Part shown: positions 39,240 through 45,328 of the stretch, piece by piece | How positions within the stretch are numbered: position 1 is the first letter of the stretch | Layout of the letters: each line of letters begins with the position of its first letter | Assembly (NCBI GenBank): GCA_944323705.1 | Contig: CALUTM010000010.1 | Span: 1-45,328, forward strand | Source: Candidatus Gastranaerophilales bacterium | Lineage (GTDB): Bacteria > Cyanobacteriota > Vampirovibrionia > Gastranaerophilales > Gastranaerophilaceae | DNA: 45,328 nt | Reading direction: 5' to 3' | Position numbers and translations under genes: made by a program | The notes under the pieces: model-generated | What the model saw: only the letters and a program-made list of their open reading frames with translations | The model's database searches: none | What the model was told of the DNA's origin: nothing

Positions 39240-41900
39240 CTATCTGCCTTCGACAACAGCTTGAGCTGCAGCAAGTTTTGCTTGAGGAATACGGAACGGT
39301 GAGCAAGATACATAGTCAAGTCCGATTCTGTAAGAGAATTTAACAGAATCCGGGTCGCCGCCGTGTTCACCGCAAACACCGCCGATAAGTTTCGGATTTA
39401 CGGATTTACCCTTTTCCATAGCCATTTCCATCAACTTACCAACACCTTTTGTATCAAGTGTTTCAAACGGGTTAGCAGGAAGTATCTTCTGTTCAACATA
39501 ACGTTTCAGGAACTTACCTTCCGCATCATCTCTTGAATAGCCAAATGTCATCTGAGTCAGGTCGTTTGTACCGAATGAGAAGAACTCGGCGTATTCGGCA
39601 ACTTCATCGGCAGTCAATGCTGCACGAGGAATTTCTATCATAGTACCGAATTTGTATTCAAGTTTAATTCCTTTTTCGTTCATTACATCTTCGGCAACTC
39701 TTTCAAGAATTTCTTTTGCAACCTTTAACTCGTTTACGTGACCGATAAGAGGTATCATAACGTAAGGAATTACGTCAACACCTTCTTTTTTAGCATCACA
39801 AGCAGCTTCAAAGATTGCTCTTACCTGCATTTCATTAATTTCAGGATAAGTTAAACCTAACCTGCATCCTCTCAAGCCCATCATCGGGTTAGATTCGGAC
39901 AAGCTTTCAACTATATGAAGCAATTCTTCTTTTTCTTTAGCGTCTTTACCTTGAGCCTTAAGAGTAGCAACTTCTGCAATCAAATCCTCTTTAGAAGGTA
40001 AGAATTCGTGAAGCGGCGGGTCTAAAAGACGGACAGTCATCGGTTTTCCTGAGCCTAATGCCTTGAACATTGCATAGAAATCAGAGTATTGCATCGGGAG
40101 CAAGTGATCTAAAGCTTCTTTTCTTGCTTCAGGAGTTCCTGCAATAATCATTTTCTGAACCGAAGGTAATCTGTCAGGATCCATGAACATGTGTTCCGTT
40201 CTGCAAAGACCAACACCCTCAGCTCCGAATTTTAGAGCATTTGCAATGTCTTTCGGAGTATCTGCGTTAGCTTCAACTTTCATTGTCTTAATTTCATCAA
40301 CCCAATTAAAGAATGTAGTAAAGTTATCATCAATTTGGGCATCTGCCAACTTAACAGCACCTTCCATAACAAGACCTTTACCACCATCAAGAGAAATTAC
40401 ATCATCTTTGTGGTAAACAGTACCGTCAGCACCTGTTAAAGTTCCGTTATCAAGGTCAATCTTCATATCTTCGCAGCCTGCAACACAGGGTTTACCCATA
40501 CCTTTTGCAACAACTGCTGCGTGGGATGTAGCACCGCCTCTGAGTGTTAAAACACCTTGAGCAACTGCCATACCGTGGATATCATCAGGACAGGTCTCTA
40601 TTCTTACAAGAATAACTTTTTCACCTGCTGCACCTCTTTGTGCTGCTTCTTCCGTATCAAATACAATCTTACCTACAGCAGCTCCCGGAGAAGCGTTTAC
40701 ACCGTGTGCAATCTTGTGAGCTTCTTCCATTGCCTTAGAGTCAAAGCAAGGTAATAAGATTTGGTTAACCGTATAAGGATCTACCAATTGAATTGCTCTC
40801 TCTTTTGTAATAATACCTTCTTTGCACATTTCAACGGCAATTCTTACGGCTGCAGTAGCAGTTCTTTTACCGTTACGAGTTTGCAGGATGTACAATTTAC
40901 CTCTTTCAATAGTAAATTCCATATCTTGAACGTCTTTGTATCCGAGTTCAAGTTTTTTTGCTATATCAACGTATTGTCTGTATAAATCAGGCATTTCATG
41001 CTCTAATTCCGCAATCGGTTTTGGAGTTCTGATACCAGCAACAACGTCTTCACCCTGAGCGTTTGTTAAATATTCACCGTAGAATTTATTTTCACCTGTT
41101 GCAGGGTTACGAGTGAATGAAACACCTGTTGCACAATCGTCGCCCATATTACCGAATACCATTGTTTGAACGTTAACCGCAGTACCGTAGTTGTGGTCGA
41201 TTTTGTTCATGTTTCTGTAAGCAACCGCACGGGGAATATTCCAAGAACGGAATACAGCTTCAATAGCTTCCTGAAGTTGAACGTACGGATCTTGCGGAAA
41301 ATCTTTTCCTGTAACTTCTTTAATTGTTTTTTTGTAGATAGGAATAAGAGATTTCCAACCTTCTGCCGATACTTCCGTATCAGATTTTACGCCTTCTCTT
41401 TCTTTAACCTTTTCAACTTCGGATTCGAAGTATTTTTGTCTGTCCATTTCCCAAGCAACAGAACCAAACATTGTTAAAAATCTTCTGTAAGAGTCATAGC
41501 AGAATCTCGGGTTATTTGTTAATTTAACCATAGCTTCCACTGTTTCATCATTAAGACCTAAGTTAAGAATGGTTTCCATCATACCGGGCATGGAAATTCT
41601 TGCACCTGAACGAACAGATACTAATAAAGGATTTGAAGTATCGCCGAATTTCTTTCCTGCTTGTTCTTCAACATCCTTTAAAGCTAATTTAACTTCATCC
41701 ATCAAACCTTCAGGCATTTTGTTGCCGTTGTTGATGTAATCCATACAAGTTTCTGTTGTGATAGTAAGTCCCGGAGGTACCGGCAACCCCAAATTTGTCA
41801 TTTCAGCGAGGTTTGCACCTTTGCCGCCCAAAAGGTTACGCATGTTTGCATTACCTTGACGGAAAAGCCACACTCTCTTTTCTTTCGTACCTTGCATCAT
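39240..41900 (-). CDS. ppdK: Pyruvate phosphate dikinase
   Basis: GGAG lies 6 nt before ATG 41900, giving 886 residues; the longer frame to 41981 has no such site. The N-terminal ATP-grasp domain opens KRVWLFRQGNANMRNLLGGK and GANLAEMTNLGLPVPPG. The phosphohistidine domain has LTLRGGATSHAAVVAKGMGK with the catalytic His. The C-terminal PEP-binding barrel includes GLCRTEHMF, SFGTNDLTQMTFGYSRDDAE and GGVCGEHGGDPDSV with the catalytic Cys. It interconverts pyruvate, ATP and Pi with PEP, AMP and PPi. Strong codon bias suggests high expression. A 5' remnant of a second ppdK lies 840 bp upstream. Confidence 0.97.
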   Translation of the reverse strand: MMQGTKEKRVWLFRQGNANMRNLLGGKGANLAEMTNLGLPVPPGLTITTETCMDYINNGNKMPEGLMDEVKLALKDVEEQAGKKFGDTSNPLLVSVRSGARISMPGMMETILNLGLNDETVEAMVKLTNNPRFCYDSYRRFLTMFGSVAWEMDRQKYFESEVEKVKEREGVKSDTEVSAEGWKSLIPIYKKTIKEVTGKDFPQDPYVQLQEAIEAVFRSWNIPRAVAYRNMNKIDHNYGTAVNVQTMVFGNMGDDCATGVSFTRNPATGENKFYGEYLTNAQGEDVVAGIRTPKPIAELEHEMPDLYRQYVDIAKKLELGYKDVQDMEFTIERGKLYILQTRNGKRTATAAVRIAVEMCKEGIITKERAIQLVDPYTVNQILLPCFDSKAMEEAHKIAHGVNASPGAAVGKIVFDTEEAAQRGAAGEKVILVRIETCPDDIHGMAVAQGVLTLRGGATSHAAVVAKGMGKPCVAGCEDMKIDLDNGTLTGADGTVYHKDDVISLDGGKGLVMEGAVKLADAQIDDNFTTFFNWVDEIKTMKVEANADTPKDIANALKFGAEGVGLCRTEHMFMDPDRLPSVQKMIIAGTPEARKEALDHLLPMQYSDFYAMFKALGSGKPMTVRLLDPPLHEFLPSKEDLIAEVATLKAQGKDAKEKEELLHIVESLSESNPMMGLRGCRLGLTYPEINEMQVRAIFEAACDAKKEGVDVIPYVMIPLIGHVNELKVAKEILERVAEDVMNEKGIKLEYKFGTMIEIPRAALTADEVAEYAEFFSFGTNDLTQMTFGYSRDDAEGKFLKRYVEQKILPANPFETLDTKGVGKLMEMAMEKGKSVNPKLIGGVCGEHGGDPDSVKFSYRIGLDYVSCSPFRIPQAKLAAAQAVVEGR

Positions 41901-42000
41901 ACATTTCTCCTTCTTTTTTATATGATCTATATAACATCCTAGCACCTGCATTCTACCACAAACACAGTTCATTGTATACAAGATTTTTTTTAATTTATGC

Positions 42001-42006
42001 TAAAAT
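42001..42006 (+). promoter_or_regulatory. Extended -10 of the ABC ATPase gene (leaderless type)
   Basis: TGCTAAAAT with its hexamer at 42001-42006; the ATG is 6 nt downstream. No Shine-Dalgarno and no good -35 at 17 bp (TACAAG lies at 18 bp). Confidence 0.5.
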
Positions 42007-42012
42007 ATCAGT

Positions 42013-42744
42013 ATGGTACCGTTGATTGAAATTAAAAATGTTGTAAAAACTTATAAAAGCGAAGATGAGAGTTTTAACGCATTAAACGGGGTATCTTTTT
42101 CCATTAATAAGGGCGAATTCGTCGCAATAATGGGTACTTCCGGCTCCGGCAAATCAACCTGCATGAATATGTTGGGAACCCTCGACAAGCCAACAAGCGG
42201 AAGCTATCACCTTGAAGGAATTGACGTATTTTCTCTTAATCCCGACGAGTTATCACACATAAGAAACCAAAAAATCGGATTTGTATTTCAGGGATTCAAC
42301 CTTATTTCAAGAACATCGGCTCTTGAAAATGTAGAATTACCAATGATTTATAAAGGAATTCCTGAAGAAGAACGTCACAGGCGTGCAAAAGAAGCTCTGG
42401 AGATTGTAGGCTTAAAAAACAGAGAATCACACATGCCAAACCAGATGTCCGGCGGTCAGCAGCAAAGAGTTGCAATTGCAAGAGCACTTGTGAATGATGC
42501 TCCGCTTATACTTGCCGATGAACCTACAGGAAATCTTGATACAAAAACCAGCATTGAGGTTATGGAGTTTTTTGTAAGATTAAATAAAGGATTCAACGGA
42601 AAAGAAGGAAAAACAATAGTACTTGTAACTCATGAACCCGATATTGCGGAATATTGTTCCAGAGTAATAAAATTCAAAGACGGTAACATAGTCTCAGATC
42701 TTCCCAAGGAAGAATGGATGAAAACCCGAAACAGGGAAACATAA
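42013..42744 (+). CDS. ABC transporter ATP-binding protein (LolD/MacB type)
   Basis: This 243-residue ATPase has Walker A MGTSGSGKST (about 41-48), Q-loop GFVFQGFNLIS, signature MSGGQQQRVAIARAL (about 143), Walker B LILADEPTGNLD and the H-loop VLVTHEPD. The ADEPTGNLD form and the MLGTLDKPTSGSYHLEGIDV segment place it in the LolD/MacB/FtsE-like group, which partner FtsX/MacB-type permeases. No permease gene is adjacent, so it is an orphan ATPase here. The gene looks leaderless. A remnant of ppdK begins exactly at its stop codon on the other strand. Confidence 0.92.
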   Translation: MVPLIEIKNVVKTYKSEDESFNALNGVSFSINKGEFVAIMGTSGSGKSTCMNMLGTLDKPTSGSYHLEGIDVFSLNPDELSHIRNQKIGFVFQGFNLISRTSALENVELPMIYKGIPEEERHRRAKEALEIVGLKNRESHMPNQMSGGQQQRVAIARALVNDAPLILADEPTGNLDTKTSIEVMEFFVRLNKGFNGKEGKTIVLVTHEPDIAEYCSRVIKFKDGNIVSDLPKEEWMKTRNRET

Positions 42745-42840
42745 ATTAGTCATTTCTGCTAAGTTTGCGCCTTTACCACCTAGTAGGTTACGCATATCAG
42801 CGTTACCTTCTCTAAATAGCCATACTCTTTTATCAGCCAT
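42745..42840 (-). pseudogene. 5' remnant of a second ppdK gene
   Basis: The minus strand reads MADKRVWLFREGNADMRNLL then GGKGANLAEMTN from ATG 42840, nearly the same as residues 8-38 of the intact ppdK. It even keeps an AGGAG ribosome site 6 nt upstream. Homology ends at 42745, directly at the stop codon of the ABC ATPase gene. The frame runs on for 17 unrelated residues to a stop at 42694. It is thus a 32-codon stub. DNA differences from the intact gene are spread and mostly silent, so this is an old or horizontally diverged copy, not a recent duplication. Confidence 0.85.
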
Positions 42841-43050
42841 TTGTTTCTCCTTTTTTCAAATAATAGTAATACGCTCTTAAATTTTATAATTTCAAGTATT
42901 ATAAGCTTATCATGAAGATAGTATGATGTATAGAGAATTATTGTAAAGGATTGTTACAAAGAGGAATTGCATTAAGCAATTTTAGGAATTCATTTGTTTT
43001 ATAATATATGTAAATGTGAAGATGAAAAAATAAAGTGTGAGGTAGAAATT

Positions 43051-43299
43051 ATGTCAACAACAATTAATCCGGTACAAACTCCTGTTGTTAAGGCTCCTGC
43101 GTTTAAAGCTAGAAAAATTAATTCTCAAAAATTTGTGAATTCTGTTGATAAGGCAACTCGTCAGTTTCAGTTGAAAGAGTTAGCTAAAACAGATCCTGAA
43201 AAAGCAAAAATATTAATGGTAAATGATGCCATCTCTCGAATGCTTATGAATGACGATAGGTTTGTAAAAAAAGTAATGAAGTTCTTAGGTAGGGGATAA
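43051..43299 (+). CDS. Small PAFK-motif protein (82 aa)
   Basis: ATG 43051, after GAGGTAGAAATT, gives 82 residues beginning MSTTINPVQTPVVKAPAFKA, followed by a basic amphipathic helical body (KFVNSVDKATRQFQLKELAK, MLMNDDRFVKKVMKFLGRG). The glycine after PAFK is alanine here. It is paired in tandem with the gene at 43362, the two sharing about 40 identical bases from the ribosome site through codon 10. TATAAT lies about 45 bp upstream. No motif beyond the shared N-terminus is recognised. Confidence 0.8.
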   Translation: MSTTINPVQTPVVKAPAFKARKINSQKFVNSVDKATRQFQLKELAKTDPEKAKILMVNDAISRMLMNDDRFVKKVMKFLGRG

Positions 43300-43361
43300 T
43301 TCTAGACAGTAAATAATTACGATAATGAGACTTTTATAAGAAAACAAGAAAGGTAGAAATT

Positions 43362-43592
43362 ATGTCAACAACAATTAATCCGGTACAAACTCCAGTAGCT
43401 CAAGCACCTGCGTTTAAGGGTAAAAAAGCTCCAAAAGATGTTTTAAAAACAATCGATAAATTGGGCTTTCAAGCTGTAGACCAATTAAAGTTAAGTAATT
43501 TAGCTAAAACAAATCCTACAGAAGCTAAAGAAGTTATTTTTAGAGATTCTTTAAAGAAATTAACAGGAATTTTTTCGAAAATCTTTAAATAA
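43362..43592 (+). CDS. Small PAFKG-motif protein (76 aa)
   Basis: This 76-residue protein begins MSTTINPVQTPVAQAPAFKG and continues with KKAPKDVLKTIDKLGFQAVD and a Lys/Phe-rich C-terminus (LTGIFSKIFK). GAAAGGTAGAAATT precedes the ATG, the last eleven bases matching those before the paralogue 62 bp upstream. After the N-terminal block, similarity falls to a pattern (NLAKTNPTEAKE versus ELAKTDPEKAKI), so the bodies have diverged while the start has stayed fixed. A strong terminator follows at 43614. Function unknown. Confidence 0.8.
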   Translation: MSTTINPVQTPVAQAPAFKGKKAPKDVLKTIDKLGFQAVDQLKLSNLAKTNPTEAKEVIFRDSLKKLTGIFSKIFK

Positions 43593-43613
43593 ATTAGTGT
43601 AAGTATAAAATTT

Positions 43614-43646
43614 AAAAAGAGTTGAGAAAATATCTCAACTCTTTTT
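43614..43646 (+). terminator. Rho-independent terminator of the PAFKG gene pair
   Basis: AAAAAGAGTTGAGA / TCTCAACTCTTTTT, 14 bp, loop AAATA, starting 22 nt after the stop codon. Confidence 0.9.
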
Positions 43647-43804
43647 AATATATAAACTTTTTATATTTGTGGTATTGTCTGTCATTGTGCTTACGTAATC
43701 CATCTTGCTGATATCCAGTTAATAGGTCGTATTTTAATTCGACAAAAACTTCTTTATAGACTTATCCTCTTTTTAATCCATCTCTTATGTTTCACACACT
43801 TTTT

Positions 43805-43887
43805 GTCATTCCGAATTTATTTCGAAATCTTACCGGCTTTAAGTACAACGCTAAGTTTGTAAGACCCTGAAACGAGTTCAGGGTGAC
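43805..43887. repeat. MITE-like palindromic element, copy 2
   Basis: It begins GTCATTCCGAATTT and ends TTCAGGGTGAC, with ATCTTACCGGCTT and TTTGTAAGACCCTGAA inside, like copy 1 at 22659-22776. The core CTTGGCGTTATACTT of copy 1 appears here as the reverse complement of AAGTACAACGCTAAG (two changes). Confidence 0.6.
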
Positions 43888-43969
43888 GTGTTTGTTGATT
43901 TGTTTTTAATGCGGTAAATCCAAGATTTACCGCATCCTACGAACTACGAACTTTCTTTAAAGAAAGTCT

Positions 43970-44242
43970 TTATGCAATAAACATATTATTTATACCTTTA
44001 AAAGCCATTTCTGCTTGACTCATATGTTTTAAGCCATTTCCATCTTGTCCCATTGCTATATTATTGCCAAATCCATCCGTGGTATAAGCATAGTTTTGGG
44101 GAATAGAAATACCGTACTCGCTACCATTTGATGTAGTCGGGGTGACACGCGGCGATACGGTAAGCCCGCCAAACGGTACACTTCCGCCTTGTGCATATTG
44201 ACCGTATAAATAATTTTGTTCTAATCCTGGTACACCGCCCAT
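43970..44242 (-). CDS. Gly/Tyr/Asn-rich small protein with AFKG near C-terminus
   Basis: ATG 44242, 8 nt after GAGG, gives 90 residues; ATG 44248 is too close to that site. The chain is rich in Gly, Tyr, Asn and Ser (GLEQNYLYGQYAQGGSVPFG, YAYTTDGFGNNIAMGQDGNG) and lacks hydrophobic helices, suggesting an extended or disordered surface-type segment. The end, SQAEMAFKGINNMFIA, contains the same AFKG tetrapeptide seen at the N-termini of the small proteins just downstream in this window. No signal peptide is present. Family unknown. Confidence 0.65.
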   Translation of the reverse strand: MGGVPGLEQNYLYGQYAQGGSVPFGGLTVSPRVTPTTSNGSEYGISIPQNYAYTTDGFGNNIAMGQDGNGLKHMSQAEMAFKGINNMFIA

Positions 44243-44317
44243 AATCATGTCCTCTTATTTTCTGTATATATATAATAACGTTTCAAATTTTCAAAAATTG
44301 CTCTTTTTTAATAAAAT

Positions 44318-44346
44318 TTTACAAAATTTAACAAATCATTTATAAT
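44318..44346 (+). promoter_or_regulatory. Promoter of LD-carboxypeptidase (leaderless type)
   Basis: TTTACA (44318-44323), 17-bp spacer, perfect TATAAT (44341-44346), ATG 6 nt later. No Shine-Dalgarno sequence. Confidence 0.65.
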
Positions 44347-44352
44347 CAGACT

Positions 44353-45231
44353 ATGAAAACAATAGGAATCTTGGCACCATCCGGCGGGATAAATAAAAAT
44401 AAGCTTGATATCGCGGTCAACAACCTCAAAAATTTAGGGTACAAGATTAAGCTTTCAAAAAATATTTATGACACAAACCGCTACCTTGCGGGAAACGATG
44501 AAGATAAAATTGAAGAATTACACAAATTCTTTGAAGATTCCGATATTGATATGATTATGTGTGCAAGAGGCGGGTATGGTGCAATCAGGCTCATTAACAA
44601 AATTGACTATGATTTAATAAAAAATAATCCCAAGCCGTTTATAGGATTTTCTGACGTTACCGCACTTCTTTTAATGATTTATAAGAAAACCGGCATGGTG
44701 ACTTATCACGGACCTATGGCTTGTTCTGATTTTGGGGATTTGCCCCCTCCCCCTGACCCTCTACTCAAAGGAGAGGGAATGATGTTTTCCTGGTGTAATC
44801 TTTTGAAAGCTTTAGAAGAAGAAAAATTGGAGTTTGAGGGTAAAAAAATATACAAAGGTGGCAAAGCTCAAGGTATAATTTGGGGCGGAAACCTTGCAAC
44901 GGTTGTTTCTCTTTGCGGTATTGATTTTATTCCGAACGAGGATTTTATATTCTTTGCCGAGGATTTGAACGAACCTGTTTATAAAATAGACAGAATGTTT
45001 CAACAGCTAATTAATATCGAAGAATTTAGAGATAAATGTAAAGCCATCGTTTTCGGTGACTTTTTAGATACAGATAGAGAAGATTGGCTTGAAGAATATT
45101 TTGAAGAGTTGGCTTTTAGATTGGATATACCCGTAGTCAGCGGATTTAAAATCACTCATAACAAAGAGAAAATAACAATACCAATCGGAAAGAAAAGCTC
45201 TTTGCATGACAACATTCTTGTAATCGGTTAG
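44353..45231 (+). CDS. ldcA: LD-carboxypeptidase (peptidase S66 family) with repeat-derived insert
   Basis: This 292-residue enzyme removes the terminal D-Ala from L,D-tetrapeptides in murein recycling, or acts like MccF. It opens KTIGILAPSGGINKNKLDIA. MCARGGYGAIRLI is followed by the nucleophile serine in FIGFSDVTALLLMI (about S103); the triad is completed by E in FFAEDLNEPVYKIDR (about 205) and H in FKITHNKEKITIPIG (about 275). Residues 131-142 (PPPPDPLLKGEG) are out of place between GPMACSDFGD and FSWCNLLKAL. They are encoded by a copy of the CCCTCTCC palindromic repeat. The insert keeps the frame, so the enzyme may still work. Confidence 0.9.
   Translation: MKTIGILAPSGGINKNKLDIAVNNLKNLGYKIKLSKNIYDTNRYLAGNDEDKIEELHKFFEDSDIDMIMCARGGYGAIRLINKIDYDLIKNNPKPFIGFSDVTALLLMIYKKTGMVTYHGPMACSDFGDLPPPPDPLLKGEGMMFSWCNLLKALEEEKLEFEGKKIYKGGKAQGIIWGGNLATVVSLCGIDFIPNEDFIFFAEDLNEPVYKIDRMFQQLINIEEFRDKCKAIVFGDFLDTDREDWLEEYFEELAFRLDIPVVSGFKITHNKEKITIPIGKKSSLHDNILVIG
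44741..44780. repeat. Palindromic repeat inside ldcA
   Basis: The bases CCCTCCCCCTGACCCTCTAC, then TCAAAGGAGAGGGAAT, correspond to the intergenic repeat at 11088-11120 (CCTCACCCTACCCCTCTCCT, then TACAGGAGAGGGAA). One arm position has changed (A for C). Reading through it adds 12-13 residues to the protein. Confidence 0.75.
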
Positions 45232-45246
45232 AATTTGTGTTACAAT
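45218..45246 (+). promoter_or_regulatory. Sigma-70 promoter of the SRP RNA
   Basis: TTGTAA (45218-45223), 17-bp spacer, TACAAT (45241-45246). The -35 overlaps the last codons of ldcA. The RNA would begin about 45252-45254. Confidence 0.75.
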
Positions 45247-45251
45247 TACCT

Positions 45252-45328
45252 CTGCCGTACTCCACGGGGACGTAGCGTTCTCTCGACCCGAAGCGATTGC
45301 GGGGTGCAGAGCCTGCTGTGAGGGGTAC
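45252..45328 (+). ncRNA. ffs: Signal recognition particle RNA, long type, 5' part (truncated by window edge)
   Basis: The sequence CTGCCGTACTCCACGGGGAC followed by GTAGCG, a CTCT.GACCCG...CGGGGT.CAGAG hairpin and GCC resembles, from memory, the 5' Alu-domain end of the Bacillus-type SRP RNA (TGCCGTGCTAAGCGGGGAGG then TAGCGG). It is also far more GC-rich than the surrounding DNA and is preceded by a good promoter, as expected for a stable RNA. Only about 77 nt are in the window. The diagnostic GGTCAGGTCCGGAAGGAAGC loop would lie beyond the edge. Other structured RNAs are possible but fit less well. Confidence 0.7.

Larger units (their letters stand above)
43593..43969. other. Intergenic region with terminator and palindromic repeats
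   Basis: No gene is seen in 377 bp. It holds the terminator at 43614-43646, a second MITE-like element (43805-43887), a TGCGGTAAATC/GATTTACCGCA hairpin (43910-43934) and an ACTTTCTTT/AAAGAAAGT palindrome (43950-43967) that abuts the next minus-strand gene. Confidence 0.75.

Overview
ORGANISM. The window looks like a chromosomal segment of a low-GC, Gram-negative, fermentative bacterium, most plausibly a non-photosynthetic cyanobacterial relative (Melainabacteria/Vampirovibrionia, Gastranaerophilales-like). This is inference. It rests on a three-POTRA Omp85/BamA with a Skp/OmpH chaperone (outer membrane), an orphan response regulator whose C-terminus reads like cyanobacterial RpaA, anaerobic enzymes (2-oxoacid:ferredoxin oxidoreductase, pyruvate phosphate dikinase, rubrerythrin), and small proteins with a shared TTINP...PAFK(G) N-terminus. 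I saw no phage, plasmid or CRISPR locus.

LAYOUT. 1-3081 (minus): ferredoxin-dependent 2-oxoacid oxidoreductase operon (delta, alpha, beta, gamma) running into a truncated unknown gene. 3258-6594 (plus): flagellin with a strong terminator, then a Ski2-like helicase. 6596-10834 (minus): a 49-residue protein, an internally duplicated RWYD protein, a YD-repeat-like protein, the RpaA-like regulator overlapping rmuC, and a Bax-inhibitor-1 protein. 10835-11515: gene-free, packed with short repeats. 11516-16783: exporter-type ABC protein, small protein, glyoxalase I, thioesterase, pseudouridine synthase, dephospho-CoA kinase, MFS transporter. 16996-21276 (minus): ribbon-helix-helix regulator, degenerate PurD-like protein, FBP aldolase, alanine racemase with a TonB-C protein. 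21326-23589: HExxH protein behind a perfect sigma-28-type promoter, a small PAFKG protein, a repeat island, and a toxin-antitoxin locus with a broken toxin. 23757-26009: miaB and uridine phosphorylase. 26006-27476: consensus promoter, 32-bp palindrome, Trp-Trp leader peptide, pseudoknot-capable RNA and an unknown membrane protein. 27487-31074 (minus): secreted unknown protein, GH57/DUF3536 protein, rubrerythrin. 31177-38454 (plus): FliA-like sigma factor, gcvPB, bamA, ompH, pyrimidine nucleoside phosphorylase, and a soluble FlhA C-domain-like protein. 38560-45328: minimal tyrosine recombinase, ppdK, lone ABC ATPase, 5' remnant of a second ppdK, two more PAFK(G) proteins, a Gly/Tyr-rich protein, an LD-carboxypeptidase with a repeat-derived insert, and the 5' part of an SRP RNA of the long, Alu-domain type.

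THEMES. (1) Motility-related genes are scattered: flagellin, a FliA-like sigma factor, an FlhA-C-like protein and a sigma-28-like site before a putative protease. No flagellar operon is present. (2) Several genes have a -10 hexamer 6-7 nt before ATG and no Shine-Dalgarno sequence, so their mRNAs are predicted to be leaderless; other genes carry clear AGGAGG-type sites. (3) The candidate I consider most novel is the leader at 26006-26190. It combines an operator-like palindrome, a trpL-like peptide and two interleaved perfect or near-perfect stems upstream of an unknown membrane protein. (4) Short palindromic repeats fill the intergenic regions, and one appears inside the LD-carboxypeptidase coding sequence.

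All family assignments come from reading motifs by eye; no database search was run.
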